DNA from: a virus
IMG/VR virus record: IMGVR_UViG_3300001373_000006
Span: 1-47,279 of that record
Length of the DNA: 47,279 nucleotides
Reading direction: 5' to 3' (one strand)
Shown: piece after piece, positions 27,275 through 36,159 of the stretch
Layout: every line of letters begins with the position of its first letter
How positions within the stretch are numbered: the stretch's first letter is position 1
The notes under the pieces: model-generated
What the model was told of the DNA's origin: nothing
Databases searched by the model: none
What the model saw: the letters and a program-made list of their open reading frames with translations, nothing else
Program-made: the position numbers and the translations under genes

Positions 27275-27433
27275 TTATATGTCCTCTATTGAATAGAAAT
27301 CGGTTAGAGTAAAAACATCTCTAGAACAGTTAACCCTCTCAAGAACAAATACGTCATACATATTAAATCTTGACATACTAGTTCTTACATCTAATGTAGC
27401 TGTTTTTTCATCTATTTTATAATCAGTTTTCAT
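27275..27433 (-). CDS. Small protein in tail operon, 52 residues
   Basis: Reads MKTDYKIDEKTATLDVR...FYSIEDI. The ATG overlaps the stop of the 832-residue tail protein gene (ATGA at 27430-27433) and follows AGGAGAG. It begins and ends in register with both neighbours, as expected for a translationally coupled tail operon. Acidic, with alternating hydrophobic residues suggesting beta strands. No family recognised. Confidence 0.75.
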   Translation of the reverse strand: MKTDYKIDEKTATLDVRTSMSRFNMYDVFVLERVNCSRDVFTLTDFYSIEDI

Positions 27434-29928
27434 AATCTCTCCTGATACATTTTAACTTCAGTTAATTTGTACTCTTCTTTAGAAGTCGAGTACTCGAAAA
27501 TACTATACTTATCGGTCATTGCAAATATATCCTGATGATTCTTATAATCAGTTATATAACTGTAATCTGTTAACTGATATTTATTATAAGGATAATCGGA
27601 CATATTTAAATTTATAGTAACGTCACGTAATTCAACGTATACTGATACAAATGCCTTTATTAATAAACTAAGATCTAATCCTACTTTATCCTCATTAGAT
27701 GTATTAGATAAGATCTCCGCTTCATCTATTTCATTACTTATTGAATTCTGAAATGCTGTACTTATAGTACGTGCAAAAGTCTTTAATTCAGTTTCAGTAC
27801 CATTTAATATGTAAGTTTCATATAATAAATATGCATCTCCACCCATTTCATTAAATAGATCAGTGAATGTTGTTGGTAGAATGTAATCAAGTGATGTATC
27901 AACTGTTATTAGAAAATAATCAACTATTGCATTCCAAGCCATCGATTCATTGAGTTCTATCGAATCCATAGATTTGGCTATTAATTTATTCAATTTTGCA
28001 TAATTATCATCATATTGATGTATAATATCTTTAAATGAAAAATGACTTGTATCAAAAAATATTATATTCTCAGATATCTCTTTTTGAGACAATATATCAC
28101 CAACTGTCTTGGATGCGATATTATTTGGAGAATTTGAATTAACAATCGGTAAATTTGATAGAATTTCAAGTGTATTCAGTTTTGATAATGTATTAAGTTT
28201 CATCATCTTTTCATATGAATAACACTCTGGTGTTATAGTATCATCATATATAACTGACGAATTATCAATACTGATAACATGTTTATTAGCACATGATGCC
28301 AGTGAGAATAACTGAAACGGTGTTAATGAAAGATTATTATAAGGATAAATTATATCATTCAATTGTTTAAAATTCGAATAGAACTGTATCAATAAACCAA
28401 TTTTATGAACCATATATTGATATTTATCATACATATTTATAATACTTATTGCACCAATATATTTAGTACTCATTCTATTGAATTCTATATTAAGAATTTC
28501 TTTTTTAACTTTACGTATGGCGTTCAGTTTTCCATCTTCTGTCTCATATACACCGGAATTTGCCCAGTATGGGTCTCGTATAACAAAGTCTTCGTAATCT
28601 ATGACTTGGTTATCCGGAGATATGGTAGATGAACCTGATGAAGAGGCTATGGTCCTATCGACAAACGCAAGATCTACATTCTTGTCATACATACCTCTTT
28701 CTTTCTTCAAACCTACCAATCCTAAGTCATCAGTTTTAAAACTTTTGACAAGATCATATTTCTTTATACTTAAAGCATTATCTAGAGATGCTATTTCCAT
28801 TATCTTTTGTAGAACTTCTTCGGTTCCACGATATGATAACAAGATATCTAAATTATCTACAACTTTACGTAAGATACTGATATCAACAGCTCTCAATGAC
28901 GATAGATTATGTGAATCAAGAATATCATATATCTCTTTATCACTATAATGTCTTACGTTGTAGGTATCAATATATGATACGCAAATTTTTTGAAAGGTTC
29001 CGAAAAGAATTACAATCAATTCAAAATTAGAATAATGAGTATATAATTCTTCTAAACCTTTCATGTATTTATTCGATAGTACATATTCTTTAACACTATT
29101 ATAAGCATTAAAGAAATTATCTATCTCATTATCATCCAACATAAATGGGTCGTACCATAATATGTCAAAATGGTTAGCATCTCTCACAGCATGAATATCC
29201 AAATTAAGAGTAATGTATTTCAAATATTCATAATCAGTGGCACTATTATTTCGAATTTTATCTATGATTCCATCAACATATACAGCTGTATACGTATTAG
29301 GACTTTTCCTATAATTGATTTTATGTAATGGAATCTTACTATAGACATTATAGTCTTTCTCTATATTTAATCTACCATCAGGATTAGGTTGATCATAAAG
29401 ATAACTATAAAAATTTGGAAAAGTAGCTTTTTTCACATCGAATAAAGTTAAATTTCCATCACTAAGATTATAATCATCATATTCTATCAACTTATCAGTA
29501 ACATCAAAAAATTTCAAATCAGTATTATCTCGATCGATAATAAGAATTTCCTGACTTGAATCAACTGGATTTCCTGATAATATGGCAAAATATGGATTTT
29601 TATCTATATACGTTTCGGTAAATTTATCGCGAAACATTGTAATAGTTTCTTGAGCGATGATTGAACCATCTGCCAATTCATTATTCAATGCTTCTATCGA
29701 TTTATTTTGCAATTCCGGTGGTAATTCACCAAAATATTCTAAATGATCTGAAAATGTAGTTAATTTTAACCCACATTTTCGTAATTTTTCATAATGCTCA
29801 AAAGTTTCATTAGTTTCATTCAGATCACCCTCTTGATTATTTTTTATCACCAATGTATTGATAAAATTTAGAATCTTATCTGAAATACTTGTAGATCCTT
29901 TTAGAATCATTGATTGTTCAATTTCCAT
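27430..29928 (-). CDS. Probable baseplate wedge or tail structural protein, 832 residues
   Basis: A large acidic protein. Residues ~365-400 read LSYRGTEEVLQKIMEIAS...IKKYDLVK, which resembles the (R/K)GT-x-x-x-L-x-x-I-x-E-I element seen in gp7-like baseplate proteins of large myoviruses; the N-terminal ~300 residues look beta-rich and Tyr/Asp-rich, and the rest is helical. It is the first gene of a unit with two tiny proteins and the 294-residue protein. The start is the ATG at 29928, eight bases after AAGGTG; an in-frame GTG at 29934 lies only two bases from that site. A baseplate wedge role is inferred from motif and context. Confidence 0.65.
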   Translation of the reverse strand: MEIEQSMILKGSTSISDKILNFINTLVIKNNQEGDLNETNETFEHYEKLRKCGLKLTTFSDHLEYFGELPPELQNKSIEALNNELADGSIIAQETITMFRDKFTETYIDKNPYFAILSGNPVDSSQEILIIDRDNTDLKFFDVTDKLIEYDDYNLSDGNLTLFDVKKATFPNFYSYLYDQPNPDGRLNIEKDYNVYSKIPLHKINYRKSPNTYTAVYVDGIIDKIRNNSATDYEYLKYITLNLDIHAVRDANHFDILWYDPFMLDDNEIDNFFNAYNSVKEYVLSNKYMKGLEELYTHYSNFELIVILFGTFQKICVSYIDTYNVRHYSDKEIYDILDSHNLSSLRAVDISILRKVVDNLDILLSYRGTEEVLQKIMEIASLDNALSIKKYDLVKSFKTDDLGLVGLKKERGMYDKNVDLAFVDRTIASSSGSSTISPDNQVIDYEDFVIRDPYWANSGVYETEDGKLNAIRKVKKEILNIEFNRMSTKYIGAISIINMYDKYQYMVHKIGLLIQFYSNFKQLNDIIYPYNNLSLTPFQLFSLASCANKHVISIDNSSVIYDDTITPECYSYEKMMKLNTLSKLNTLEILSNLPIVNSNSPNNIASKTVGDILSQKEISENIIFFDTSHFSFKDIIHQYDDNYAKLNKLIAKSMDSIELNESMAWNAIVDYFLITVDTSLDYILPTTFTDLFNEMGGDAYLLYETYILNGTETELKTFARTISTAFQNSISNEIDEAEILSNTSNEDKVGLDLSLLIKAFVSVYVELRDVTINLNMSDYPYNKYQLTDYSYITDYKNHQDIFAMTDKYSIFEYSTSKEEYKLTEVKMYQERL

Positions 29929-29960
29929 ATACACACCTTTACAGTAAGTAATGTAACCCC

Positions 29961-29972
29961 TATTTAAATGTT
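29961..29972 (-). promoter_or_regulatory. AACA-N6-TA late-type promoter motif
   Basis: AACA-TTTAAA-TA on the minus strand followed by GGGG, 33 bases before the ATG at 29928. Confidence 0.6.
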
Positions 29973-29992
29973 ATATCGTGTAAAAAATAATA

Positions 29993-30015
29993 AATGGTGA
30001 GGTTAACTCACCATT
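29993..30015 (-). terminator. Intrinsic terminator
   Basis: AATGGTGAG / CTCACCATT 9-bp stem with GTTAA loop, T-rich on the minus-strand 3' side, after the stop at 30019. Confidence 0.85.
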
Positions 30016-30018
30016 CGA

Positions 30019-30687
30019 TTATTTCACCATTACTTCATCACTCCACTTGGTAATATATTCATCAAAGAAACTATCAGGAGGATTATCTTTGTTTTTCACA
30101 TAATCATCCATATATCGTTTAATTTTTGATATATGTGTAAAACTTAATCCCTCATAATATTTTTTTAAGAATTCGACTATATTACCATGAGCCATACGAT
30201 AATCAAGAAATCTTATTTTATCACTTTTATTCTTATTATGTACTGCCAAATGGCATGCTTGACTAAGCATCATAACAAGAATATTATTCTTTCTATGCTC
30301 TTCCATTATAATTCCAAATATCTTACTGGAACTGAATAGAATTTTATTTTTAAAGCACCATCCTACTATAATTTCTACATAATCGTAAAGTGTAAGAAGA
30401 AAATGATGCATCTCTATAGGAGCTGTTTCATCTGTGATATTTGAATATACCATACAATAGTTAAGTTTTAAATCTTCTTTAAGATATCTAATATATGATT
30501 TATATTCAATCGATGTTCTTACTTGCAATTCAACATTTTTAACAAATTTGGTAAAATTTATATTATCTAAGATATATCTTTCATCTAAATAAAATGGAAG
30601 TATGAATGAGTTTCCCTCAGCAGATATCATAACATTACCATTTTCTATAGAAGATTCAACACCTGCTACCTCATTTTTAGTTTCCAT
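30019..30687 (-). CDS. HNH-like motif protein in tail cluster, 222 residues
   Basis: The chain contains IEMHH at 91-95 and ACHLAVH at 144-150, the two halves of an HNH nuclease signature (E-x-H-H ... C-H-x-x-x-H), about 50 residues apart with a helical insert between (LTLYDYVEIIVGW). From memory, similar proteins with H-H...LTLYD...H-x-x-VH occur as standalone genes in large myoviruses near tail genes. It may be a DNA or RNA endonuclease, or a structural protein that kept the metal-binding fold. No zinc knuckle pairs are obvious. It sits as a single-gene unit between tail tube and baseplate genes. TAAAGGA precedes the ATG. Confidence 0.6.
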   Translation of the reverse strand: METKNEVAGVESSIENGNVMISAEGNSFILPFYLDERYILDNINFTKFVKNVELQVRTSIEYKSYIRYLKEDLKLNYCMVYSNITDETAPIEMHHFLLTLYDYVEIIVGWCFKNKILFSSSKIFGIIMEEHRKNNILVMMLSQACHLAVHNKNKSDKIRFLDYRMAHGNIVEFLKKYYEGLSFTHISKIKRYMDDYVKNKDNPPDSFFDEYITKWSDEVMVK

Positions 30688-30719
30688 AGTTTAATTCCTT
30701 TAATTATAATAATAATCCC

Positions 30720-30731
30720 TATTATAATGTT
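30720..30731 (-). promoter_or_regulatory. AACA-N6-TA late-type promoter motif
   Basis: AACA-TTATAA-TA on the minus strand followed by GGG, 33 bases before the ATG at 30687. Confidence 0.65.
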
Positions 30732-30746
30732 AAATATATAAAAAAA

Positions 30747-30772
30747 TAATGGTGGGATTTCTCCCACCATTA
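30747..30772 (-). terminator. Intrinsic terminator after tail tube gene
   Basis: TAATGGTGGGA / TCCCACCATTA perfect 11-bp stem with a TTTC loop and a T-run on the minus-strand side. Confidence 0.92.
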
Positions 30773-30808
30773 TCAATTAATAATAGAGACGTTTTCTGAC
30801 TTCTTAAA

Positions 30809-31852
30809 TTAAGGAGCCTGAACGTCAAAATTAGTCGTCTGTCCATCAGCAATCGGATTACCAGGGATAACCGAAATATCTACTGGACTTGCATGAACTT
30901 CCGGATAACTTTCTGTGATTGTAGTAACGATTTTATCCGTATCGCTCGCACTTGCATTTACAAGTTTCTGGTTAATGTTTGATCCGTATTGAGTCCTGAG
31001 AGAATCAATATTGGCCGGATCAAGATAACTCTCATAAATATACGAGGGTAATACGATATCGTCGCAAGAATCTTTGTACAATCCAGTTGCTTCCGTTACG
31101 ATTTGTGCCAATTTATTAACTGCATTGTTCTGGATATATGAACCCGAGAACTCAACATCAAATGCAAGATCTGCATTACCAGGCTCACCAATGGTTCCAC
31201 TGTTGAGATGACTGATAAAATCTTTGGTTGGAAATGCATTTACCCAAAGACATGCATACTCAATATCATCAGGACGCATTGTTGGACCAAGGAGAATATA
31301 GAGGAAATCTCCACCGTAATTCACCTTTGAGAAACGCAGATCAGTTTTACCATGAAAATGTGCAGTTCCCGTTACAGGATCAGACATTCCACTGAGGTAA
31401 TACTTCAGAAGTTTACGAACTGGACTTCCCTTAACTTCAGGAACTTTCAGCTGAAACTTTCCGTTACCTTCTTTGTAAGCACCGGCATACTCTTCTGATC
31501 TTCCAACTGCACCCATTACTCTGGACATTGTTGAAATTTCATTATCTGTAATACCTGATACTTCAAGAAGTTTATCCTGAAAGAAATACGTCCAATACTC
31601 TCTCACGGCATCATTGAAAAAGTTTGGTTGTTTAAGCCAAACACCGATAAAACGACCGAGTCTTAATGGTTCGTCAATCGATACAGTATTGTGATCAAAG
31701 GATGGTACACCCTGAGCCTGGCCAAGACGAACCTTTACAGATCCACCCAGACCGGTAGTGTAGCTTTCCCAACCTTTTTCTGTTGCAAGACCCTGATCTC
31801 CGAAAACTCCGGAAACAGATTTACTTTTACTATTGAAATTTACATCACCCAT
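30809..31852 (-). CDS. Tail tube protein (probable)
   Basis: 347 residues, directly downstream of the sheath gene (20-base gap containing AAAGGAG), the classic sheath-then-tube order of myoviruses. The chain is beta-rich: RKLLKYYLSG, TDLRFSKVNYGGDFLYILLG and an LAFDVEFSGSYI strand near residue 235, as expected of the gp19-like tube fold. The codon pattern is less AT-rich, matching a highly expressed gene. Hexamers would stack to form the channel for DNA. It is larger than T4 gp19 (163 residues), with an extended C-terminus from about 250. It is closed by a strong terminator. Confidence 0.75.
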   Translation of the reverse strand: MGDVNFNSKSKSVSGVFGDQGLATEKGWESYTTGLGGSVKVRLGQAQGVPSFDHNTVSIDEPLRLGRFIGVWLKQPNFFNDAVREYWTYFFQDKLLEVSGITDNEISTMSRVMGAVGRSEEYAGAYKEGNGKFQLKVPEVKGSPVRKLLKYYLSGMSDPVTGTAHFHGKTDLRFSKVNYGGDFLYILLGPTMRPDDIEYACLWVNAFPTKDFISHLNSGTIGEPGNADLAFDVEFSGSYIQNNAVNKLAQIVTEATGLYKDSCDDIVLPSYIYESYLDPANIDSLRTQYGSNINQKLVNASASDTDKIVTTITESYPEVHASPVDISVIPGNPIADGQTTNFDVQAP

Positions 31853-31872
31853 AATATACTATCTCCTTTATG

Positions 31873-33792
31873 CTAGACTAGCGGCTGGCGGTTAGCGGTG
31901 ATAGTTACTTTCCATGTCTCAATAACATCAGGGAATTCAATAGAAATGTTTACTGATGCATTTTTATTGATTTTGTCATTACGAGTCTGGAAAATGGAAA
32001 ATGCAATCGGAATGTTATTCGGAAACCATCGACTTGAGAAGAGCGTTGTAAGCTCAGTTGTTGCTTGAGGAATTGCTCCTGCTGCATTCTCCGGATGGAA
32101 CGAATACTTTACCAAGACTTTCCGAACCGTGCGAATCACCTCGCCAGCGAAGATGAGGTTCCGCGTTGATCCAAGTACCGAATAATCGGTTTTATACTGA
32201 GAGTCATCACTCATGAAGAAGAAATCTTTACTACGATCCAGCTTCATTGCGAAAACGAGATTGCTATCGCGCAGCGGTTTGATTTCGATATCATTCTTAA
32301 TAACTTTTGGATAGAAATCGAAAGTCATATTGCGTACACGACCGGATTGGTAACCTGCATACACTGTGAATGGACCTTTAGTCCTGTAGAGAGTCGGAAG
32401 ACCTGATGCAATTTCATAGTTTCCACTGGTACGGATGTTTTTAACACGATTTCTCGTAACACCGTTGTGGATATTAATTGCAACACTGCCATATGGATGG
32501 CCTACAGCTGAAACAAGTCCTGCAGCAGCAGTAGTTGCCTGACTAAGTGTGGATACACCTTCGCCAAGATCGCAAATTACAAAGATATCATCACGAACTT
32601 CTTCACCGAAAACTCCAACCATGGCTTCTTTTACAGCAATCGGCCACCATGCATCAAGAGTTATACCAGCATCGATAATACGAGCATCATAAATGTTCGA
32701 ATCGATTGTACCGGAATAGAAAGCGACAAGAAGCTGTTCCCTGCTAATATCCTTCTGCATCCTCATTGTCCCATTGTCATCAACCATAGTTTCATCATAC
32801 AAATCACCATCATTGCCACCAACGAAGCTGACAAGACCATCTTCAAGGAGAGATACTGATTCGAATACGATTTTTGCATAGCTTTGATTTTTGAGAGCAA
32901 CACCGAACAGAAAATCGATAAGGTATTTTTCTTTGTCAGGAACAGTAAGACCGGCAAAACCCTTTAACTCATCAAGAATCGTTTCATAATTCTCGGACGA
33001 GTAGTATGAAACAACCGGGAGATAAAAAGATGTTTTGAATTTATCAAGAACAATGTCATACGAATCAGGAATTTCAGAACCAGGAATTGCAACTGCATCT
33101 GGATTGAATGAAGCACTGATAAAATCGAAAGCATCACCGAGGATAACCGAACCATCATAGAATCTTGTAATATACCGGCGACCATCGGGATTTTTACCAT
33201 CACGAGCACTATCAAGTTCAATTTTCATTCCAAAATCATTACCATATGTACCACGACCGGTAGCATATGCAACAACAAGTGGATACACGTAATAGTGATC
33301 AGGAGCTGTCAATGGTGGATCTTCAGGATCAATAACAGGCACCACTGTAATGACAACGCCATCAGCATCAGTCATATACGGTTTGAGATTTACCAATTCT
33401 CCGCCTGATACCACAGGTTTTGTAATAATTCGTACATATTTTTTTGCAGCGATTCCTTCACCCAAAGAACCGATACCTACACATAACACTACTCCAGCTG
33501 CTTTCGCACCCGTCGGCATAAGTCTGCACCCATCGACAACTCCACCACCAGAAAGAATTTCTGATGCAATGAGTCCACCGTGCCCGAATTTTTTCACTGC
33601 GTCGATATCGCTACCGTACTCGCGTGTGAAACTCCCAATTCCAGAAAACCTTTTAATTACATTATCCTCGCCCTTGTGTGAGAAAAAGGGTTGAAGATAA
33701 GTAAAGCCAACTGGAGTAGGATCAGGTGTCGGAGAAATCACTGAATTGTCTACAAGCGTCGCTTTGACAAAGCTATCATGATTCGTTGACAT
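31873..33792 (-). CDS. Tail sheath protein
   Basis: 639 residues. The C-terminal half carries sheath hallmarks: KNIRTSGNYEIASGLPTLYR, FTVYAGYQSGRVR, an AGEVIRTVRKVLVKY helix and a final strand PDVIETWKVTITANRQ that in sheath proteins forms the intersubunit mesh. The middle part (ARIIDAGITLDAWWPIAVKEA, then DIFVICDLGEG) fits the sheath domain that changes packing on contraction. A Pro/Thr-rich N-terminus (SPTPDPTPVGF) forms the linker arm. GGAGG precedes the ATG at 33792. Less AT-rich codon use supports high expression. It leads the sheath-tube operon, with a long leader (to about 33953). Confidence 0.9.
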   Translation of the reverse strand: MSTNHDSFVKATLVDNSVISPTPDPTPVGFTYLQPFFSHKGEDNVIKRFSGIGSFTREYGSDIDAVKKFGHGGLIASEILSGGGVVDGCRLMPTGAKAAGVVLCVGIGSLGEGIAAKKYVRIITKPVVSGGELVNLKPYMTDADGVVITVVPVIDPEDPPLTAPDHYYVYPLVVAYATGRGTYGNDFGMKIELDSARDGKNPDGRRYITRFYDGSVILGDAFDFISASFNPDAVAIPGSEIPDSYDIVLDKFKTSFYLPVVSYYSSENYETILDELKGFAGLTVPDKEKYLIDFLFGVALKNQSYAKIVFESVSLLEDGLVSFVGGNDGDLYDETMVDDNGTMRMQKDISREQLLVAFYSGTIDSNIYDARIIDAGITLDAWWPIAVKEAMVGVFGEEVRDDIFVICDLGEGVSTLSQATTAAAGLVSAVGHPYGSVAINIHNGVTRNRVKNIRTSGNYEIASGLPTLYRTKGPFTVYAGYQSGRVRNMTFDFYPKVIKNDIEIKPLRDSNLVFAMKLDRSKDFFFMSDDSQYKTDYSVLGSTRNLIFAGEVIRTVRKVLVKYSFHPENAAGAIPQATTELTTLFSSRWFPNNIPIAFSIFQTRNDKINKNASVNISIEFPDVIETWKVTITANRQPLV

Positions 33793-33952
33793 TTGTCCTC
33801 CATATTTTAGAAAAAAATACTACACGTGTATATAATACCACATTACATTACGATTCGTTATTAAACAAAATTTAACTTATTCAACCCTTTCCCCTTATAC
33901 CTTTGATTAAGGATATTAAATAAATGTATTAAAAATAAACATATTTTCTATA

Positions 33953-33964
33953 CATTACAATGTT
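33953..33964 (-). promoter_or_regulatory. AACA-N6-TG late-type promoter motif before sheath
   Basis: AACA-TTGTAA-TG on the minus strand, 161 bases before the sheath ATG. A nearer TTATATACACG (around 33821-33831) may be a second element. Confidence 0.5.
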
Positions 33965-34001
33965 ATTATATAGACATATATGTTTATACACAAATATTTT
34001 T

Positions 34002-34739
34002 TTATTGAAAGATACCACTCATAGTATCATCATTTGGATCCATATCCCCTGATCTTACTGCACCAATACTTGTAGTAATCCCATATTTTGGGTTTCCGCT
34101 ACTTATAGCGCTAAACTGAGTTGTTAAAGCTGGAATTTTTTCCATATCCATCATATGACGTTTATACATTGATATATTAGGAGTATCCTTTATAGCCTCT
34201 CTAAATTGTCTTGCTAAATTACCCGGATCTCTACACACTACCACAACTATAAGATCAACAAAAAGTGCATTAACTTTCATGTTAAAACTATTAATTCTGG
34301 CACATTCTTCAAAATATTTCGATATTTCATTATACGGAATATCGTCAGGTATTTTACCTTTCATAACCAAATTGAAAAAACTGGTTATAACTGAAGTTTG
34401 TTTCGGAATTTTTGTAGTGACAATTATTTTATCACCCCCATAGTATTCCAAAACATGTTCTTTAGTTTCTTTGTCAAAAGATATTCTTGTAGGAGATGTG
34501 GTTATTATAGTAGGCAATCTTAATAAAATTTTAACTTTATTTGCCTTTGTAACTTCTTCCCATACAAATATATCAAGAAAACCGAATGTTATGACAGTAT
34601 CTCCATATATCTGAGATATATTATCTGTCATACTCTTTTCAGGAATCCTTATCTCAGCTTTAAAATTATTTTCAGTATGTTTAAGAATTAAACTACTTTC
34701 AGGAGTTAAAGTAAAATATTTTTCCATTTCCTCATTCAT
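34002..34739 (-). CDS. Conserved phage protein, possibly head-tail or tail assembly, 245 residues
   Basis: Residues 60-110 are beta-rich (ILLRLPTIITTSPTRI), then LVMKGKIPDDIPYNEISKYF (about 124-143), then NALFVDLIVVVVCRDPGNLARQF (about 157-179). From memory similar patterns occur in conserved proteins of large myoviruses near the sheath and terminase, but I have no function. Hydrophobic VDLIVVVV is too short for a sure membrane span. The C-terminus is Gly/Ser/Asp-rich. It is the second gene of an operon with the 211-residue protein (14-base gap). No clear hairpin terminator follows its stop. Confidence 0.7.
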   Translation of the reverse strand: MNEEMEKYFTLTPESSLILKHTENNFKAEIRIPEKSMTDNISQIYGDTVITFGFLDIFVWEEVTKANKVKILLRLPTIITTSPTRISFDKETKEHVLEYYGGDKIIVTTKIPKQTSVITSFFNLVMKGKIPDDIPYNEISKYFEECARINSFNMKVNALFVDLIVVVVCRDPGNLARQFREAIKDTPNISMYKRHMMDMEKIPALTTQFSAISSGNPKYGITTSIGAVRSGDMDPNDDTMSGIFQ

Positions 34740-34753
34740 TTAATATAACTCCT

Positions 34754-35389
34754 TTATAATTGGATTTTTTCAATGAAACCCTGAATATACTTTACAAATA
34801 TATCATTATCTATAACTATTAGATTGTCTGATATGAGGTCCTTTATACCCATTATGGTATAATTTTCCATATTATAGGCAGCATTCCGTATAAAATCATC
34901 ATTAGCTGAGAAATCATCACTTAAAGTATAATCAACAATCATATCATGAGTGATAATATTATTTAATGTTATACCTTTTAAGAATAAGTTTCCCTTAGTT
35001 GACAATAAAAGTGTATCCTTAAATGATAATACAAATATCACATATATATCATATATATCACTAAAAGATAATACTTCTCTGTCAACATCAAGTGTAATCC
35101 CTAATGAGTTTTTGAATACAGATATTAAACCGGTTACCAAAGTATCATAATCTGATTCTCTACCTGAATCTGAGCAGAAAAACTCAAAATTTTCTATTAT
35201 ATCAATAGGATTCCCGGATAAATAAATCTTTTTAATATATTCTGATACAAAATCTACCTCGATATCGATATCACCCGTAAATTCTCCATAGGGGTCCATT
35301 ATCTGATTCTCAATAGAGGAGATGAGCCGAGATTCAAAACTTACTAAATTGTCATCTTCTCGTACTGATAATAAATCTAGATCATCCAT
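34754..35389 (-). CDS. Unknown acidic phage protein, 211 residues
   Basis: Strongly acidic with many Asp and Ile; helical from about 50 onward, no membrane span. SFE|S at residues 17-19 could be a prohead protease site, but this is weak alone. AAAAGGAA precedes the ATG at 35389. It is the first gene of a two-gene unit next to the sheath operon, so a virion or assembly-chaperone role is possible. Confidence 0.72.
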   Translation of the reverse strand: MDDLDLLSVREDDNLVSFESRLISSIENQIMDPYGEFTGDIDIEVDFVSEYIKKIYLSGNPIDIIENFEFFCSDSGRESDYDTLVTGLISVFKNSLGITLDVDREVLSFSDIYDIYVIFVLSFKDTLLLSTKGNLFLKGITLNNIITHDMIVDYTLSDDFSANDDFIRNAAYNMENYTIMGIKDLISDNLIVIDNDIFVKYIQGFIEKIQL

Positions 35390-35421
35390 TATTTATTTCC
35401 TTTTTAAAACGAATAGTATCT

Positions 35422-35433
35422 CACTATAATGTT
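35422..35433 (-). promoter_or_regulatory. AACA-N6-TG late-type promoter motif
   Basis: AACA-TTATAG-TG on the minus strand, 33 bases before the ATG at 35389. Confidence 0.55.
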
Positions 35434-35456
35434 TTGTATTTTTGTAAAAATACAAA

Positions 35457-35468
35457 AACATATATTTG
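35457..35468 (+). promoter_or_regulatory. AACA-N6-TG late-type promoter motif
   Basis: AACA-TATATT-TG, 69 bases before the ATG at 35537 and divergent from the minus-strand motif at 35422. A TATATTAC octamer follows at 35485-35492. Confidence 0.45.
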
Positions 35469-35536
35469 AATGGTAAATAGATTATATATTACAAATTGTA
35501 TAAACAATGTTTGTAAATTCAAAAGGAGATGTAGAT

Positions 35537-36127
35537 ATGTTAAATAGTCTTTTCGGTGGTGGTAATACTCATATCGCTAACATGAATGTCCATTTCAATA
35601 TGAATGGTGTATCACCCTCATTACAAGGAAACATGCCGGTTAATGGTCAACAGATTCCTTATAACAAAGGGAATCAATTCCTACTTGGTAACAGTAGTAA
35701 AAATATGCTATATACTTTCGATAAAATTTATATAGATTCTGAGTACAAACTGCAAATTGATCCTTCGTATGATACTGATAAACGACCCAAGGGTGAATTT
35801 GACAAACTCAATGATAGATATACTGTTACTGAATTTCAGGGTCAGAATGGATATAAACATATCCCGAACATAGTCGGTGAAATTATTAACCGAAAAGAAA
35901 AGAATCCTCCGATAGTCATATTACTTGACTGGGAGGATGTTGAGGATAAAGCCATTATTGACCAGATTTTATTCAATACATTTTTACTAGCTAAAAAATA
36001 TAAACATGATATTTTCTTCATGGTATTGGAAACTAGTGGATCTGTTGAACCAGGTGAACCGTATCTTACATCATTCTCCAAATTAAAAGGATTATTTAAA
36101 AAAGAAGTTTATCTGATACATATATAA
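35537..36127 (+). CDS. Unknown phage protein, 196 residues
   Basis: The N-terminal ~55 residues are Asn/Gly/Gln/Ser-rich and probably disordered (MLNSLFGGGN, MNVHFNMNG). The rest looks like an alpha/beta domain: DKIYIDSEYKLQI, then PPIVILLDWEDVEDKAIIDQIL (about 125-146) and HDIFFMVLETSG (about 157-168), resembling the strand-helix-strand units of Rossmann-like folds. No catalytic motif is recognised. The start is the ATG at 35537 after AAAGGAG (35522-35528); an in-frame ATG at 35507 lies before that site. A lone plus-strand gene between minus-strand sheath-side genes and the terminase. Confidence 0.72.
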   Translation: MLNSLFGGGNTHIANMNVHFNMNGVSPSLQGNMPVNGQQIPYNKGNQFLLGNSSKNMLYTFDKIYIDSEYKLQIDPSYDTDKRPKGEFDKLNDRYTVTEFQGQNGYKHIPNIVGEIINRKEKNPPIVILLDWEDVEDKAIIDQILFNTFLLAKKYKHDIFFMVLETSGSVEPGEPYLTSFSKLKGLFKKEVYLIHI

Positions 36128-36130
36128 AAT

Positions 36131-36159
36131 AAGTAGTGGAGGGAATACCTCCACTACTT
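36131..36159. terminator. Bidirectional terminator between convergent genes
   Basis: AAGTAGTGGAGG / CCTCCACTACTT perfect 12-bp stem with a 5-base loop, between the 196-residue protein gene and the convergent terminase gene. Confidence 0.92.

Noticed and set aside
33350-33694. Plus-strand open frame of 114 codons
   Set aside because: Antisense to the sheath N-terminus and explained by codon bias of that gene.
33793-34001. Gene in the longest intergenic stretch
   Set aside because: No open frame with a ribosome binding site; it holds the sheath leader, an AACA motif and a short ACATATATGT palindrome only.
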